From the NCBI GenBank assembly GCA_016285245.1, contig JAEEQH010000029.1, forward strand, positions 1 through 34,796: 34,796 bases of DNA, read 5' to 3'. The notes under the pieces were generated by a model, which did no database searches, was not told the origin of the DNA, and saw only the letters and a program-made list of their open reading frames with translations. This DNA comes from Prevotella sp. (GTDB lineage: Bacteria > Bacteroidota > Bacteroidia > Bacteroidales > Bacteroidaceae). Numbering within the stretch: the stretch's first letter is position 1; each line of letters begins with the position of its first letter. Positions 1 to 6,070 of the stretch are shown one piece after another. The position numbers and the translations under genes are program-made.

Positions 1-282
1 TATCTTATCATATTCACTATGAGTACCCACAAATCGGATGAAGATATGCCCGATTGTGAACTTTACGACCACAACAAGTCGATATTTGTTGCCTCTTATG
101 TCAAAGACATAATGTTGATTCCCAACGCAGTCTGTTGTGGGGAAGTCTGCCTTTATATCCGATAGGTTCTTCCACTCTGCCTTTTCTGCGATGTTATACC
201 ATCGTTCAAGTGCAGCCTGAGCGTCTTCATGTCCTTCTGAACTATAGAACTCAACTAATCGCCTATGTGATACTATCCTCAT
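1..282 (-). CDS. higB: HigB-family toxin (type II toxin-antitoxin), 3' end cut by window edge
   Basis: The minus strand is open for 94 codons from the ATG at 282 to the window edge without a stop. The product begins MRIVSHRRLVEFY, has a WYNIAEKAEWKN segment, and ends in GNKYRLVVVVKF and IRFVGTHSEYDKI. That is the pattern of the HigB mRNA-interferase family (RelE/ParE fold), whose members end in a near-invariant '(G)NKYRL...IRFxGTHxEYDKI' block. Family members are about 95-110 residues, so only a short tail is missing. In higBA modules the toxin gene comes first, so a HigA antitoxin with an HTH domain should follow immediately to the left, outside the window. HigB normally cleaves mRNA on the ribosome; that role is inferred from the family. 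A promoter sits directly upstream with almost no leader. Confidence 0.88.
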   Translation of the reverse strand, partial: MRIVSHRRLVEFYSSEGHEDAQAALERWYNIAEKAEWKNLSDIKADFPTTDCVGNQHYVFDIRGNKYRLVVVVKFTIGHIFIRFVGTHSEYDKI

Positions 283-290
283 ATTGGGTG

Positions 291-320
291 CAAATTTATG
301 GAATAATTTTGAAATTCAAA
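291..320 (-). promoter_or_regulatory. Bacteroidetes-type promoter for higB
   Basis: On the minus strand, TTTG (320-317) is followed after 18 bases by TAAATTTG (298-291), matching the -33/-7 consensus TTTG...TAnnTTTG. The ATG is only 8 bases past the -7 box, so the mRNA would have an extremely short leader. Confidence 0.6.
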
Positions 321-371
321 AGAATATCACTCATTTTTTCTGTTTTTTAGGATTTTTTTTCTTCAATTTTC

Positions 372-402
372 TTTGTTATCTTGTGATTATTGATTATCTT
401 TG
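372..402 (+). promoter_or_regulatory. Bacteroidetes-type promoter for the GH2 gene
   Basis: TTTG at 372-375, a 19-base gap, then TATCTTTG at 395-402: an exact match to the Bacteroidetes -33/-7 pattern. Transcription would start near 408, leaving a leader of roughly 200 bases. Confidence 0.75.
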
Positions 403-615
403 CAGCGCAATAGTGCAGAACAGATGATGATACTCTTCTGGGCAAAGAGCGAGTTTGTGGAAGACCTCTCAATGAACTAAAGGGATAAAAATCTCGATTT
501 TCTATTTCCTGAAATTCATTTGTACGGTTTAACTCTTAAAGTGCAGAATATCAGCACTGTATAGATGCTGCATCGGAAAATAAACCAATTAATCATTCAT
601 AGCGACATAACAATC

Positions 616-3024
616 ATGAGAAAGATCCTCACGACTCTGCTGATGATACCGGCCATGGTGGCGGTGACGGCACAAACGAAGCAGCTGTTTGATTTCGGCT
701 GGCAGTTTACACATAACGGGAAGACGCAGACCGTTGACCTTCCCCACGATTGGGACATCTTCGAAGGTCCCAATTCTGGAAAAGGTGCCACGGGCACTGG
801 TGGAGGATGGTTCGAGGCAGGCAAGGGCGAGTACCGCAAGACATTCAAGACGCCCAGCGGCGAGGTGGTCAAGCTCCACTTCGAAGGTGTGTATCAGAAG
901 GCCGAAGTCTTTGTGAATGGACAGAAGGCTGGGCAGCATCACTATGGCTACACACCGTTCACCGTCGATGTAACACCATTCTTAAAATTGAAGAATTCAA
1001 AAATTGAAAAATTGAAAAACAAACTAAACGAGGTCGTAGTGAAGGTGGACAATAGCGAACAGCCCAACTGTCGCTGGTACTCTGGTTCGGGCATTTACCG
1101 CCACGTGTGGTTGGAGACCATGCCCGCGCTACACATTGCCGAGAATGGGGTCTTTGTTACGACAGAGGTAGCCCCCCCTTCGGCCCCCGAGGGGGCTACT
1201 ATAGCCAAAGTCCGTGTAGAAGTAACCGTACAGAACGAGGGCAGCAATGACCAGCAGGGCGTCGTTGAGGTTGAAGGCCAGCGGCAGGAAGTTTCGCTGA
1301 AAGCTGGCGAGAGCAAGGCTGTCACCTTTACCTACACCATCAACAACCCCAAGCTCTGGTCGCCCGAATCGCCTTATCTCTACACAGCGAGCGTTGCACT
1401 AAAGAACAATTCGTCAAATTCGTCTAATTCGTTGTCGAAAATAAAGTATGGTATCCGCTCGTTCTCGTTTGACGCTGAGAACGGCTTCGTGCTCAATGGC
1501 AAGAAGGTGCTCATCAACGGAGCTTGTGTACATCATGATGACGGCGTATTGGGTGCCCGTGCTTTCGACGATGCCGAAATCCGCAAGGTGCGACAGATGA
1601 AGGAAGCTGGTTTCAACCTCATCCGCACTAGCCATAATCCGACGACGCGCGCCTTCCTTGATGCCTGCGACTCGCTGGGTATGCTTGTCATCGACGAGGC
1701 CTTCGACGGCTGGCGCACACAGAAGAACCCCTACGACTACTCGACCGTCATCGACTCCTGCTACCGTGAGGACATCCATGCCATGGTGCTGCGCGACCGC
1801 AACCATCCCAGCATCATCTCGTGGAGCATCGGCAACGAGGTCATCGAGCGCAAGGACATCCGCGTGGTCTATACCGCCCGACAGATGAAGAAGGCCATTC
1901 ACGAACTGGATACGACACGCCCCGTCACTGAAGCCCTCTGCGCCTGGGACCGCGACTGGGAAATCTATGACCCGCATGCCGAAGTGCTCGACGTGGTGGG
2001 CTACAACTACATGATTTTCAAGCACGCCTCTGACCATGAGCGCGACCCCAAGCGTGTCATCTGGCAGACGGAGAGCTATCCGCGTGATGCCTTCCGTAAC
2101 TGGGCAGTGGCCAACGACTACCCCTACGTCGTAGGCGACATCGTGTGGACGGGCCTCGATTATCTGGGCGAAAGCGGCATAGGACGTAACTATTATAAAG
2201 GTGAGCGCGAGGGCGAGTCGTGGATTGAGGGTGGACAGCCTGAATGGCACGGCGCTCCCTGTGGCGACGTCGACATCACTGGTTGGCGCAAGCCCATCAG
2301 CTACTATCGTGAGATGCTTTGGAAACCCCGGAATATGCCAATGTACGAGTGGAAGGATGGTCAGAGGAGTTCCACACCAATAGAAGATGACGGTTTGTAT
2401 ATGGCCGTCAAAGAACCAAACGGCTACCACGGCGAGATTCATACGACGATGTGGAGCGTATGGCCCACATGGAGTTCATGGAACTGGCCAGGCTGGGAAG
2501 GCAAACCTGTTGAGGTGGAAGTCTACACGAAGGATCCACAGGTAAACCTCTTCCTCAACGACAAGCTCATCGATACCAAGAATGTCAGTCAAGATACAGA
2601 ATTCAAGGCCGTCTTTTCCGTTCCCTACGAAGCGGGCACACTACGTGCTCAGACTTGTTGGGGACGCACCAAAACACTCCGTACCGCAGGAAAGCCAGCC
2701 CGTCTGCGTCTTACCCCCGACCGCACCGTGATGGCAGCTGACGGTCAGTCGCTCACATTCGTCACAGTCGAGGTCGTTGACAAGGACGGCACACCCGTCC
2801 CAGAGGCCGCCATTTCCTGTGAGGCTACCGTCAAGGGAGCAGGTAAGTTGTTAGCCTTCGCTTCTGCCGATTTGAAGGATACAGAGCCCTATACCTCGCC
2901 TCGTGTAAAAACATGGAATGGCCGCGCCCTCCTCGTTGTTCGCAGCACACAGCAGAAAGGTTCCGTCAGCGTGATCATCAAGAGTACACTGCCCACTTCC
3001 AGCCTGACGCTGAAGAGCAAATAA
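616..3024 (+). CDS. Secreted GH2 beta-galactosidase-like glycoside hydrolase
   Basis: An 802-residue exported enzyme. The start at 616 is chosen because it begins a clear signal peptide (MRKILTTLLMIPAMVAVTAQ); an in-frame ATG at 565 would put 17 polar residues in front. Domain order: N-terminal sugar-binding sandwich (about 25-165, with NCRWYSGSGIYR near its end), Ig-like domain (171-275), TIM barrel (278-570), a DUF4982-like sandwich (about 625-675) and a C-terminal Ig-like domain (690-802). The likely acid/base is Glu408 in SWSIGNEV and the likely nucleophile is Glu486 in WQTESYPR. With GH53 nearby, the probable role is removing beta-galactose from pectic galactan fragments, but GH2 also includes glucuronidases and galacturonidases, so the substrate is inferred. 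Three low-complexity insertions (about residues 123-136, 185-195 and 265-273) coincide with DNA microrepeats. It has its own promoter and a hairpin array follows the stop. Confidence 0.9.
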   Translation: MRKILTTLLMIPAMVAVTAQTKQLFDFGWQFTHNGKTQTVDLPHDWDIFEGPNSGKGATGTGGGWFEAGKGEYRKTFKTPSGEVVKLHFEGVYQKAEVFVNGQKAGQHHYGYTPFTVDVTPFLKLKNSKIEKLKNKLNEVVVKVDNSEQPNCRWYSGSGIYRHVWLETMPALHIAENGVFVTTEVAPPSAPEGATIAKVRVEVTVQNEGSNDQQGVVEVEGQRQEVSLKAGESKAVTFTYTINNPKLWSPESPYLYTASVALKNNSSNSSNSLSKIKYGIRSFSFDAENGFVLNGKKVLINGACVHHDDGVLGARAFDDAEIRKVRQMKEAGFNLIRTSHNPTTRAFLDACDSLGMLVIDEAFDGWRTQKNPYDYSTVIDSCYREDIHAMVLRDRNHPSIISWSIGNEVIERKDIRVVYTARQMKKAIHELDTTRPVTEALCAWDRDWEIYDPHAEVLDVVGYNYMIFKHASDHERDPKRVIWQTESYPRDAFRNWAVANDYPYVVGDIVWTGLDYLGESGIGRNYYKGEREGESWIEGGQPEWHGAPCGDVDITGWRKPISYYREMLWKPRNMPMYEWKDGQRSSTPIEDDGLYMAVKEPNGYHGEIHTTMWSVWPTWSSWNWPGWEGKPVEVEVYTKDPQVNLFLNDKLIDTKNVSQDTEFKAVFSVPYEAGTLRAQTCWGRTKTLRTAGKPARLRLTPDRTVMAADGQSLTFVTVEVVDKDGTPVPEAAISCEATVKGAGKLLAFASADLKDTEPYTSPRVKTWNGRALLVVRSTQQKGSVSVIIKSTLPTSSLTLKSK
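984..1020 (+). repeat. In-frame AT-rich microrepeat inside the GH2 gene
   Basis: Imperfect tandem copies of AAAATTGA encode the odd KLKNSKIEKLKNKL stretch. It sits where related GH2 enzymes have a short turn between VTPFL and the VVVKVDNS strand. Confidence 0.6.
1168..1199 (+). repeat. In-frame GC-rich palindrome inside the GH2 gene
   Basis: GTAGCCCCC (1168-1176) and GGGGGCTAC (1191-1199) are perfect 9-bp arms around a 14-base loop. It encodes the Pro/Ala-rich insert VAPPSAPEGAT in the Ig-like domain. Its composition differs sharply from the flanking coding DNA. Confidence 0.6.
1408..1434 (+). repeat. In-frame AATTCGTC-type microrepeat inside the GH2 gene
   Basis: Three copies of a roughly 9-base unit (AATTCGTC, AAATTCGTC, TAATTCGTT) encode NNSSNSSNSL, a Ser/Asn linker just before the catalytic barrel. 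Confidence 0.6.
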
Positions 3025-3060
3025 CGTCCGGCAGATTTCCCTGTCGCCGTCACGACTTCC

Positions 3061-3144
3061 CGCCGCTAAAGACCACCTTTTCGCAAAATAAGGTGGTCTT
3101 TTCGCGGCTAAAGACCATCTTTTCGCGGCTAAAGGTCATCTTAT
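3061..3144 (+). repeat. Tandem array of 21-bp units with alternating polarity
   Basis: Four consecutive 21-base units start at 3061, 3082, 3103 and 3124. Each begins CGC, has TAAAG or TAAGG in the middle, and ends in a CTTTT-like run (the last ends CTTAT). The core alternates GACCACC, GGTGGTC, GACCATC, GGTCATC, so neighbouring units can pair. A weaker fifth unit follows to about 3167. Confidence 0.65.
3068..3101 (+). terminator. Strong hairpin after the GH2 gene, possible terminator
   Basis: A perfect 12-bp stem (3068-3079 with 3090-3101, containing AAGACCACCTT/AAGGTGGTCTT) closes a 10-base loop 43 bases past the GH2 stop. The right arm ends in TTTT. The short U-run makes rho-independent termination uncertain, and the hairpin is also part of the 21-bp array. 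Confidence 0.4.
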
Positions 3145-3221
3145 TTTTGCGTTTAAAGACCCCTTTCATTCATCACCACCCGTTCGTTTCTAAGAATAAC
3201 GTCTTATGCGTTTCTGGGATA

Positions 3222-3266
3222 CCTTAATGTAAGGTGTCAGGTGTAAGGTTGTCAGGACAAGCCCTG
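3222..3266 (+). repeat. Diverged direct copy of the 3592-3643 repeat
   Basis: Begins CCTTAATGTAAG and ends TTGTCAGGACAAGCCCTG, as does 3592-3643. The middle TGTAAG units are fewer and diverged here. Confidence 0.65.
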
Positions 3267-3441
3267 CTGCGGCGGCTATTTCGTGCGAGCGGCGGGGATA
3301 GGGGGCGAATTATCAGTTAACTAATGTTAAATGAAGGTTCTAAAATTAACAATTGGGTTCTATGGAGCTGGGAGAGTGATGTAAGGTGTAAGATGTAGGA
3401 ATGTGGTGGAAACATAGTGGCTGAGCCACGGAGCGGAAATT

Positions 3442-3625
3442 TCTTACATCTTACATCTTACATCTTACATTAAGGTTCTTTTTGCAGAATATTGGCTACC
3501 TATATATATAATATTTATATTATATATATAGGTAAAATAATGTTAATTTAGATATGGCTTTATTCTCCCGATTTAACACTTCCTTTTATACCCTTAATGT
3601 AAGATGTAAGATGTAAGATGTAAGA
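3442..3625. repeat. MITE-like element: 34-bp perfect inverted repeats around an AT palindrome
   Basis: 3442-3475 and 3592-3625 are exact reverse complements (34 of 34 bases). Each is built of a heptamer, TTACATC on one side and its complement on the other. The 116-base interior carries a 38-base TA palindrome. No target-site duplication is evident and no transposase lies nearby, so mobility is a hypothesis. Confidence 0.7.
3497..3534. repeat. 38-base TA-rich palindrome
   Basis: Arms of 17 bases (TACCTATATATATAATA and its complement) around TTTA. It would form a near-perfect hairpin or cruciform. It lies inside the inverted-repeat element but off-centre. Confidence 0.8.
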
Positions 3626-3745
3626 TTGTCAGGACAAGCCCTGATGTGGTGGCTTGCATGTCAGCAGAAGCACCGTCGCGATTTGCGACACAGGTTCGTG
3701 AGCTATTCCCATGTGTTAAAGTAGTGTTAAAGAACCCGTGGGACT

Positions 3746-3777
3746 CTTGCTTCCGCGGAGTTTTCTTTGTAACTTTG
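3746..3777 (+). promoter_or_regulatory. Possible second upstream promoter for the GH140 gene
   Basis: CTTG at 3746-3749, a 20-base gap, then TAACTTTG at 3770-3777. The -7 box is exact and the -33 box has one mismatch. Confidence 0.35.
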
Positions 3778-3832
3778 CCATTGCTTGAAAGAGAGGGAAT
3801 GGGGCGCCCTCAAAGTCGCTCCAAAGTGAATG

Positions 3833-3864
3833 TTTGTCAAATTGGGATATTTCGCGTAAATTTG
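3833..3864 (+). promoter_or_regulatory. Bacteroidetes-type promoter for the GH140 gene
   Basis: TTTG at 3833-3836, a 20-base gap, then TAAATTTG at 3857-3864. The leader would be about 25 bases (containing AACTAACTACTACTAC) before the ATG at 3896. Confidence 0.75.
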
Positions 3865-3895
3865 CATCCGAAAACTAACTACTACTACAAAACAG

Positions 3896-5338
3896 ATGAA
3901 TTACAGACTAACGACAATGGTCCTGGCCGCTATGGTGAGCATGGTGGTGACGGCGCAGCAGAAGACTCAGACGGCGAAGCCATGGGAGCACGGCCGTCTG
4001 CGGGTATCGGACAATCAGCGCTTCCTACAGCACGAGGACGGCGAGCCATTCTTCTGGCTCGGCGAGACGGCGTGGCTCATGCCTCAGCGGCTGAACCGCG
4101 ACGAGCTGCAGTACTATCTGCAGAAGTGCCATGATGCAGAATATAATATGGTACAGGTGCAGGTGATGAACGAGGTGCCTTCTTACAACGTTTATGGTCA
4201 GAAGTCGCTCACGGTAGATGCTGAAGGACCGTTCAGCCGAAGGACGCTTGCTGCCGAAGTGACGCAAGAATGGCAGATGGGCGAACCCTATTGGGAACAT
4301 ATGGACCATATTGTGAGTCAGGCCGAGCGTCAGGGTATCTATGTTGGCATGGTTTGCATCTGGGGCGGTCTTGTCAAGGCGGGGAAGATGGACGTCAGAC
4401 AGGCGAAGGCCTACGGCTCTTTTCTGGCCAACCGCTATAAGAACTGCAAGAACATCGTCTGGATTATCGGTGGCGACATCCAGGGTGACGTCAAGCCCGA
4501 AGTGTGGAATGCGCTTGCTACCACCATCAAGGAGATAGATAAGAACCATCTGATGACCTTCCATCCTCGCGGACGTACTACGTCGGCCCACTGGTGGAGC
4601 AAGGCTTCGTGGATAGACTTTCATGCCTTCCAGAGCGGCCACCGCAAGTACGGGCAGCGCATGGGAACCGTGAAGTATCCGATACCCGACAATACCGAGG
4701 AGGACAACTGGCAGTATGTGGACTCCGTATGGTCGTACCAGCCGCAGAAGCCAGTTATTGATGACGAACCCGTGTATGAGGGGATACCCAAGGGACTGCA
4801 CGTTACCAATGAGGGCTACTGGCATGCATCTGACGTGCGCCGCTATGCCTATTGGAGCGTATTTGCCGGCAGCTGCGGGCATACCTACGGCAATAATGCC
4901 ATCATGCAGTTCTATCGCAAGGGACTTCCGCCAGCCTATTTCTGTGAAAAGGAATGGACGGAGGCGCTCCGTGACCCTGGCTTTAACCAGATGAAGTACC
5001 TGAAGCGGCTGATGCTCTCGTTGCCCTACTTCGAGCGAGTTCCCGACCAGAGCATCATTGTGGATAATGGTGTTAAGTACGACCGTCTCATCGCCACCCG
5101 CGGCACAGATTATCTGCTGGTCTATAACTACACGAGCCGCAAGATGACCATCGACCTGCGCAAGGTCTCTGGCGACAGGAAACGTGTGTGGTGGATGGAC
5201 GCCGCCACGGGACGGCTGACGTTCCTGGGTGAGTTCGACAGCCGGGTGCTCACCTTCCGTCCCCATAAAACTATTGATGGCGTAGAGGATGGTGTGCTCA
5301 TTGCTGTTGATGCGAGAAAGAACTATTTAACGAACTGA
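3896..5338 (+). CDS. GH140/DUF4038-family glycoside hydrolase, apiosidase-like
   Basis: A 480-residue exported enzyme with signal peptide MNYRLTTMVLAAMVSMVVTAQ. The mature part opens with the DUF4038 hallmark KPWEHGRLRVSDNQRFLQHEDG followed by FFWLGETAWLM. A TIM barrel (about 30-370) precedes a C-terminal beta-sandwich of the 'collagen-binding-like' type (about 385-480). Candidate catalytic residues are Asp194 in WIIGGDIQGD and Glu291 in PVIDDEPVYEG. Their 97-residue spacing equals that of the Asp/Glu pair I recall for the Bacteroides RG-II apiosidase BT1012 (187 and 284; from memory). GH140 enzymes release apiose-linked chains from rhamnogalacturonan II. The surrounding pectin genes fit, but other DUF4038 proteins have other substrates. 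Its last 16 bases overlap the 3' end of the opposing regulator remnant. Confidence 0.85.
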   Translation: MNYRLTTMVLAAMVSMVVTAQQKTQTAKPWEHGRLRVSDNQRFLQHEDGEPFFWLGETAWLMPQRLNRDELQYYLQKCHDAEYNMVQVQVMNEVPSYNVYGQKSLTVDAEGPFSRRTLAAEVTQEWQMGEPYWEHMDHIVSQAERQGIYVGMVCIWGGLVKAGKMDVRQAKAYGSFLANRYKNCKNIVWIIGGDIQGDVKPEVWNALATTIKEIDKNHLMTFHPRGRTTSAHWWSKASWIDFHAFQSGHRKYGQRMGTVKYPIPDNTEEDNWQYVDSVWSYQPQKPVIDDEPVYEGIPKGLHVTNEGYWHASDVRRYAYWSVFAGSCGHTYGNNAIMQFYRKGLPPAYFCEKEWTEALRDPGFNQMKYLKRLMLSLPYFERVPDQSIIVDNGVKYDRLIATRGTDYLLVYNYTSRKMTIDLRKVSGDRKRVWWMDAATGRLTFLGEFDSRVLTFRPHKTIDGVEDGVLIAVDARKNYLTN

Positions 5339-5652
5339 GTGGGAGCCACACCATACATTGTGCGGAAACAGCGACTGAAATAGCTGACGGATGAGAAACC
5401 GGTGGCATAGCTGATTTCGGTGATGGTCAGGCGGTTTTCGCGTAGAAGTTCGGCAGCACGGCGCAGACGGATGGTACGGATGAACTCGGTGGGCTTCTGG
5501 CCTGTGAGCGACTGTATCTTACGATAGAGGGTCATGCGACTCATGCAGAGGTCGGCGCTTAGTTGTTCGACGTTGTAATGCTCGTCAGCGATGTTTTTCT
5601 CAACATAGTTGATGGCCTGCTGTAGCCGACAAAACAAACTACTACTACACAA
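5323..5652 (-). pseudogene. Remnant of an HTCS-type regulator: AraC DNA-binding domain only
   Basis: Residues from about 10 on (LQQAINYVEKNIADEHYNVE through FGVAPTQFVK-like YGVAPTQFVK) form a complete AraC/HTH_18 domain, including MSRMTLYRKIQSLTGQKPTE and GFSSVSYFSRCFR. This is the usual C-terminus of Bacteroidetes hybrid two-component regulators of polysaccharide loci. The sensor, kinase and receiver parts, normally more than 1,200 residues, are absent. The only available start is a TTG at 5652 preceding a non-homologous MCSSSLFCR segment. Homology stops at about 5625, and the adjoining 5631-5652 resembles a CAZyme leader (ACTACTACTAC, as at 3879-3889). This fits a deletion joining the 3' end of the regulator to the leader of the next gene. 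A free HTH domain could in principle still act, but no promoter is seen for it. Confidence 0.75.
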
Positions 5653-6013
5653 ATGAAACAGGTATTATCATTCATCCTCGGTCTGCTGGTTGTTGCGACA
5701 GCCACGCAGGCCAACAATGTGATTACTAACGACACGTTCTGGAAGACCACCACGGGCAGCTATATCTACAGTCAGGGTGGAGGTGGGCTTCTATGCCGAC
5801 GGCAAGGCCAACGCCTGGTGCCACATCGACGAGGTGTCGCTGGTACGCAAGGGCGACCAGCTTGCAAGTGCAATAACGGAAGCCAGGCGGCCATTCTCGC
5901 AGCCAGACTATTACACCCTCAGCGGCAGAAAGACAAACAACAGCCAACGCGGTCTGCTGATTGTGCGTAATACCGATGGGACTACGAGAAAGATTTTCAT
6001 GGGAAAACAGTAA
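5653..6013 (+). pseudogene. Remnant of a secreted GH43-like enzyme with internal deletion
   Basis: The first 42 codons (frame of 5653) encode a signal peptide (MKQVLSFILGLLVVATATQA) and NNVITNDTFWKTTTGSYIYSQGG, the typical N-terminus of GH43 subfamily 24-like (exo-beta-1,3-galactanase-like) enzymes, where SQGG is followed by GIF. The C-terminal end of a similar secreted protein follows in another frame, from about 5776: VEVGFYADGKANAWCHIDEVSLVRKG, like the last strands of a carbohydrate-binding module, then YYTLSGRK...RKIFMGKQ and a stop at 6013. The whole catalytic domain is missing. The join falls in GGTGGAGGT, readable as GGG in the first frame and VEV in the second, which suggests deletion between short repeats. 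The GH43 assignment rests on about 20 residues. Confidence 0.7.
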
Positions 6014-6032
6014 ATAATTGAGGGAAAATGCG

Positions 6033-6040
6033 TACCTTTG
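6033..6040 (+). promoter_or_regulatory. -7 box of a promoter for the GH53 gene
   Basis: TACCTTTG, exact to TAnnTTTG, lies 30 bases before the GH53 start. No good TTTG is found at the -33 distance, so strength is uncertain. It would drive GH53, the CE12-CE8 gene and the GH43 gene. Confidence 0.5.
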
Positions 6041-6070
6041 CAGCACACTTCAAAAAACTAACAAACTACG

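Larger units (their letters stand above)
283..615. other. Divergent intergenic region between higB and the GH2 gene
   Basis: This 333-base AT-rich gap carries a leftward promoter (291-320) and a rightward promoter (372-402). The rightward transcript would have a leader of about 200 bases before the GH2 start at 616. Weak hairpins are visible in it, for example AGTGC...GCACT near 540-560. No credible gene is seen here. Confidence 0.6.
3025..3895. other. Repeat-rich intergenic region between GH2 and GH140 genes
   Basis: This 871-base gap holds no convincing gene. It contains a 21-bp-period hairpin array (3061-3144), a direct repeat (3222-3266 and 3592-3643, ending in TTGTCAGGACAAGCCCTG in both), a 34-bp perfect inverted repeat around an AT palindrome (3442-3625), and the promoter region of the next gene (3746-3864). 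Partial TGTAAG-type repeats also occur near 3378-3400. Confidence 0.7.

Noticed and set aside
1414..2442. Long minus-strand open frame opposite the GH2 gene
   Set aside because: A shadow of the GC-rich third codon positions; the plus strand has clear GH2 catalytic motifs over the same bases. The same reasoning applies to 4025-5266 and 14718-15761.
3061..3144. CRISPR array
   Set aside because: Units are contiguous 21-bp repeats without unique spacers and no cas gene is near. The heptamer arrays likewise have no spacers.
3222..3653. Insertion sequence
   Set aside because: Inverted and direct repeats are present but there is no transposase frame and no clear target-site duplication; only a MITE-like description can be supported.
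3646..4134. 162-codon plus-strand frame ahead of and overlapping the GH140 gene
   Set aside because: It crosses the GH140 promoter and most of it is another frame of the GH140 signal peptide region; no domain features.
5653..5970. 105-codon reading of the GH43 remnant as a small secreted protein
   Set aside because: After residue 42 the sequence becomes Arg/Gln-rich out-of-frame translation, while the adjacent frame continues a recognisable protein end; a frameshifted remnant fits better.
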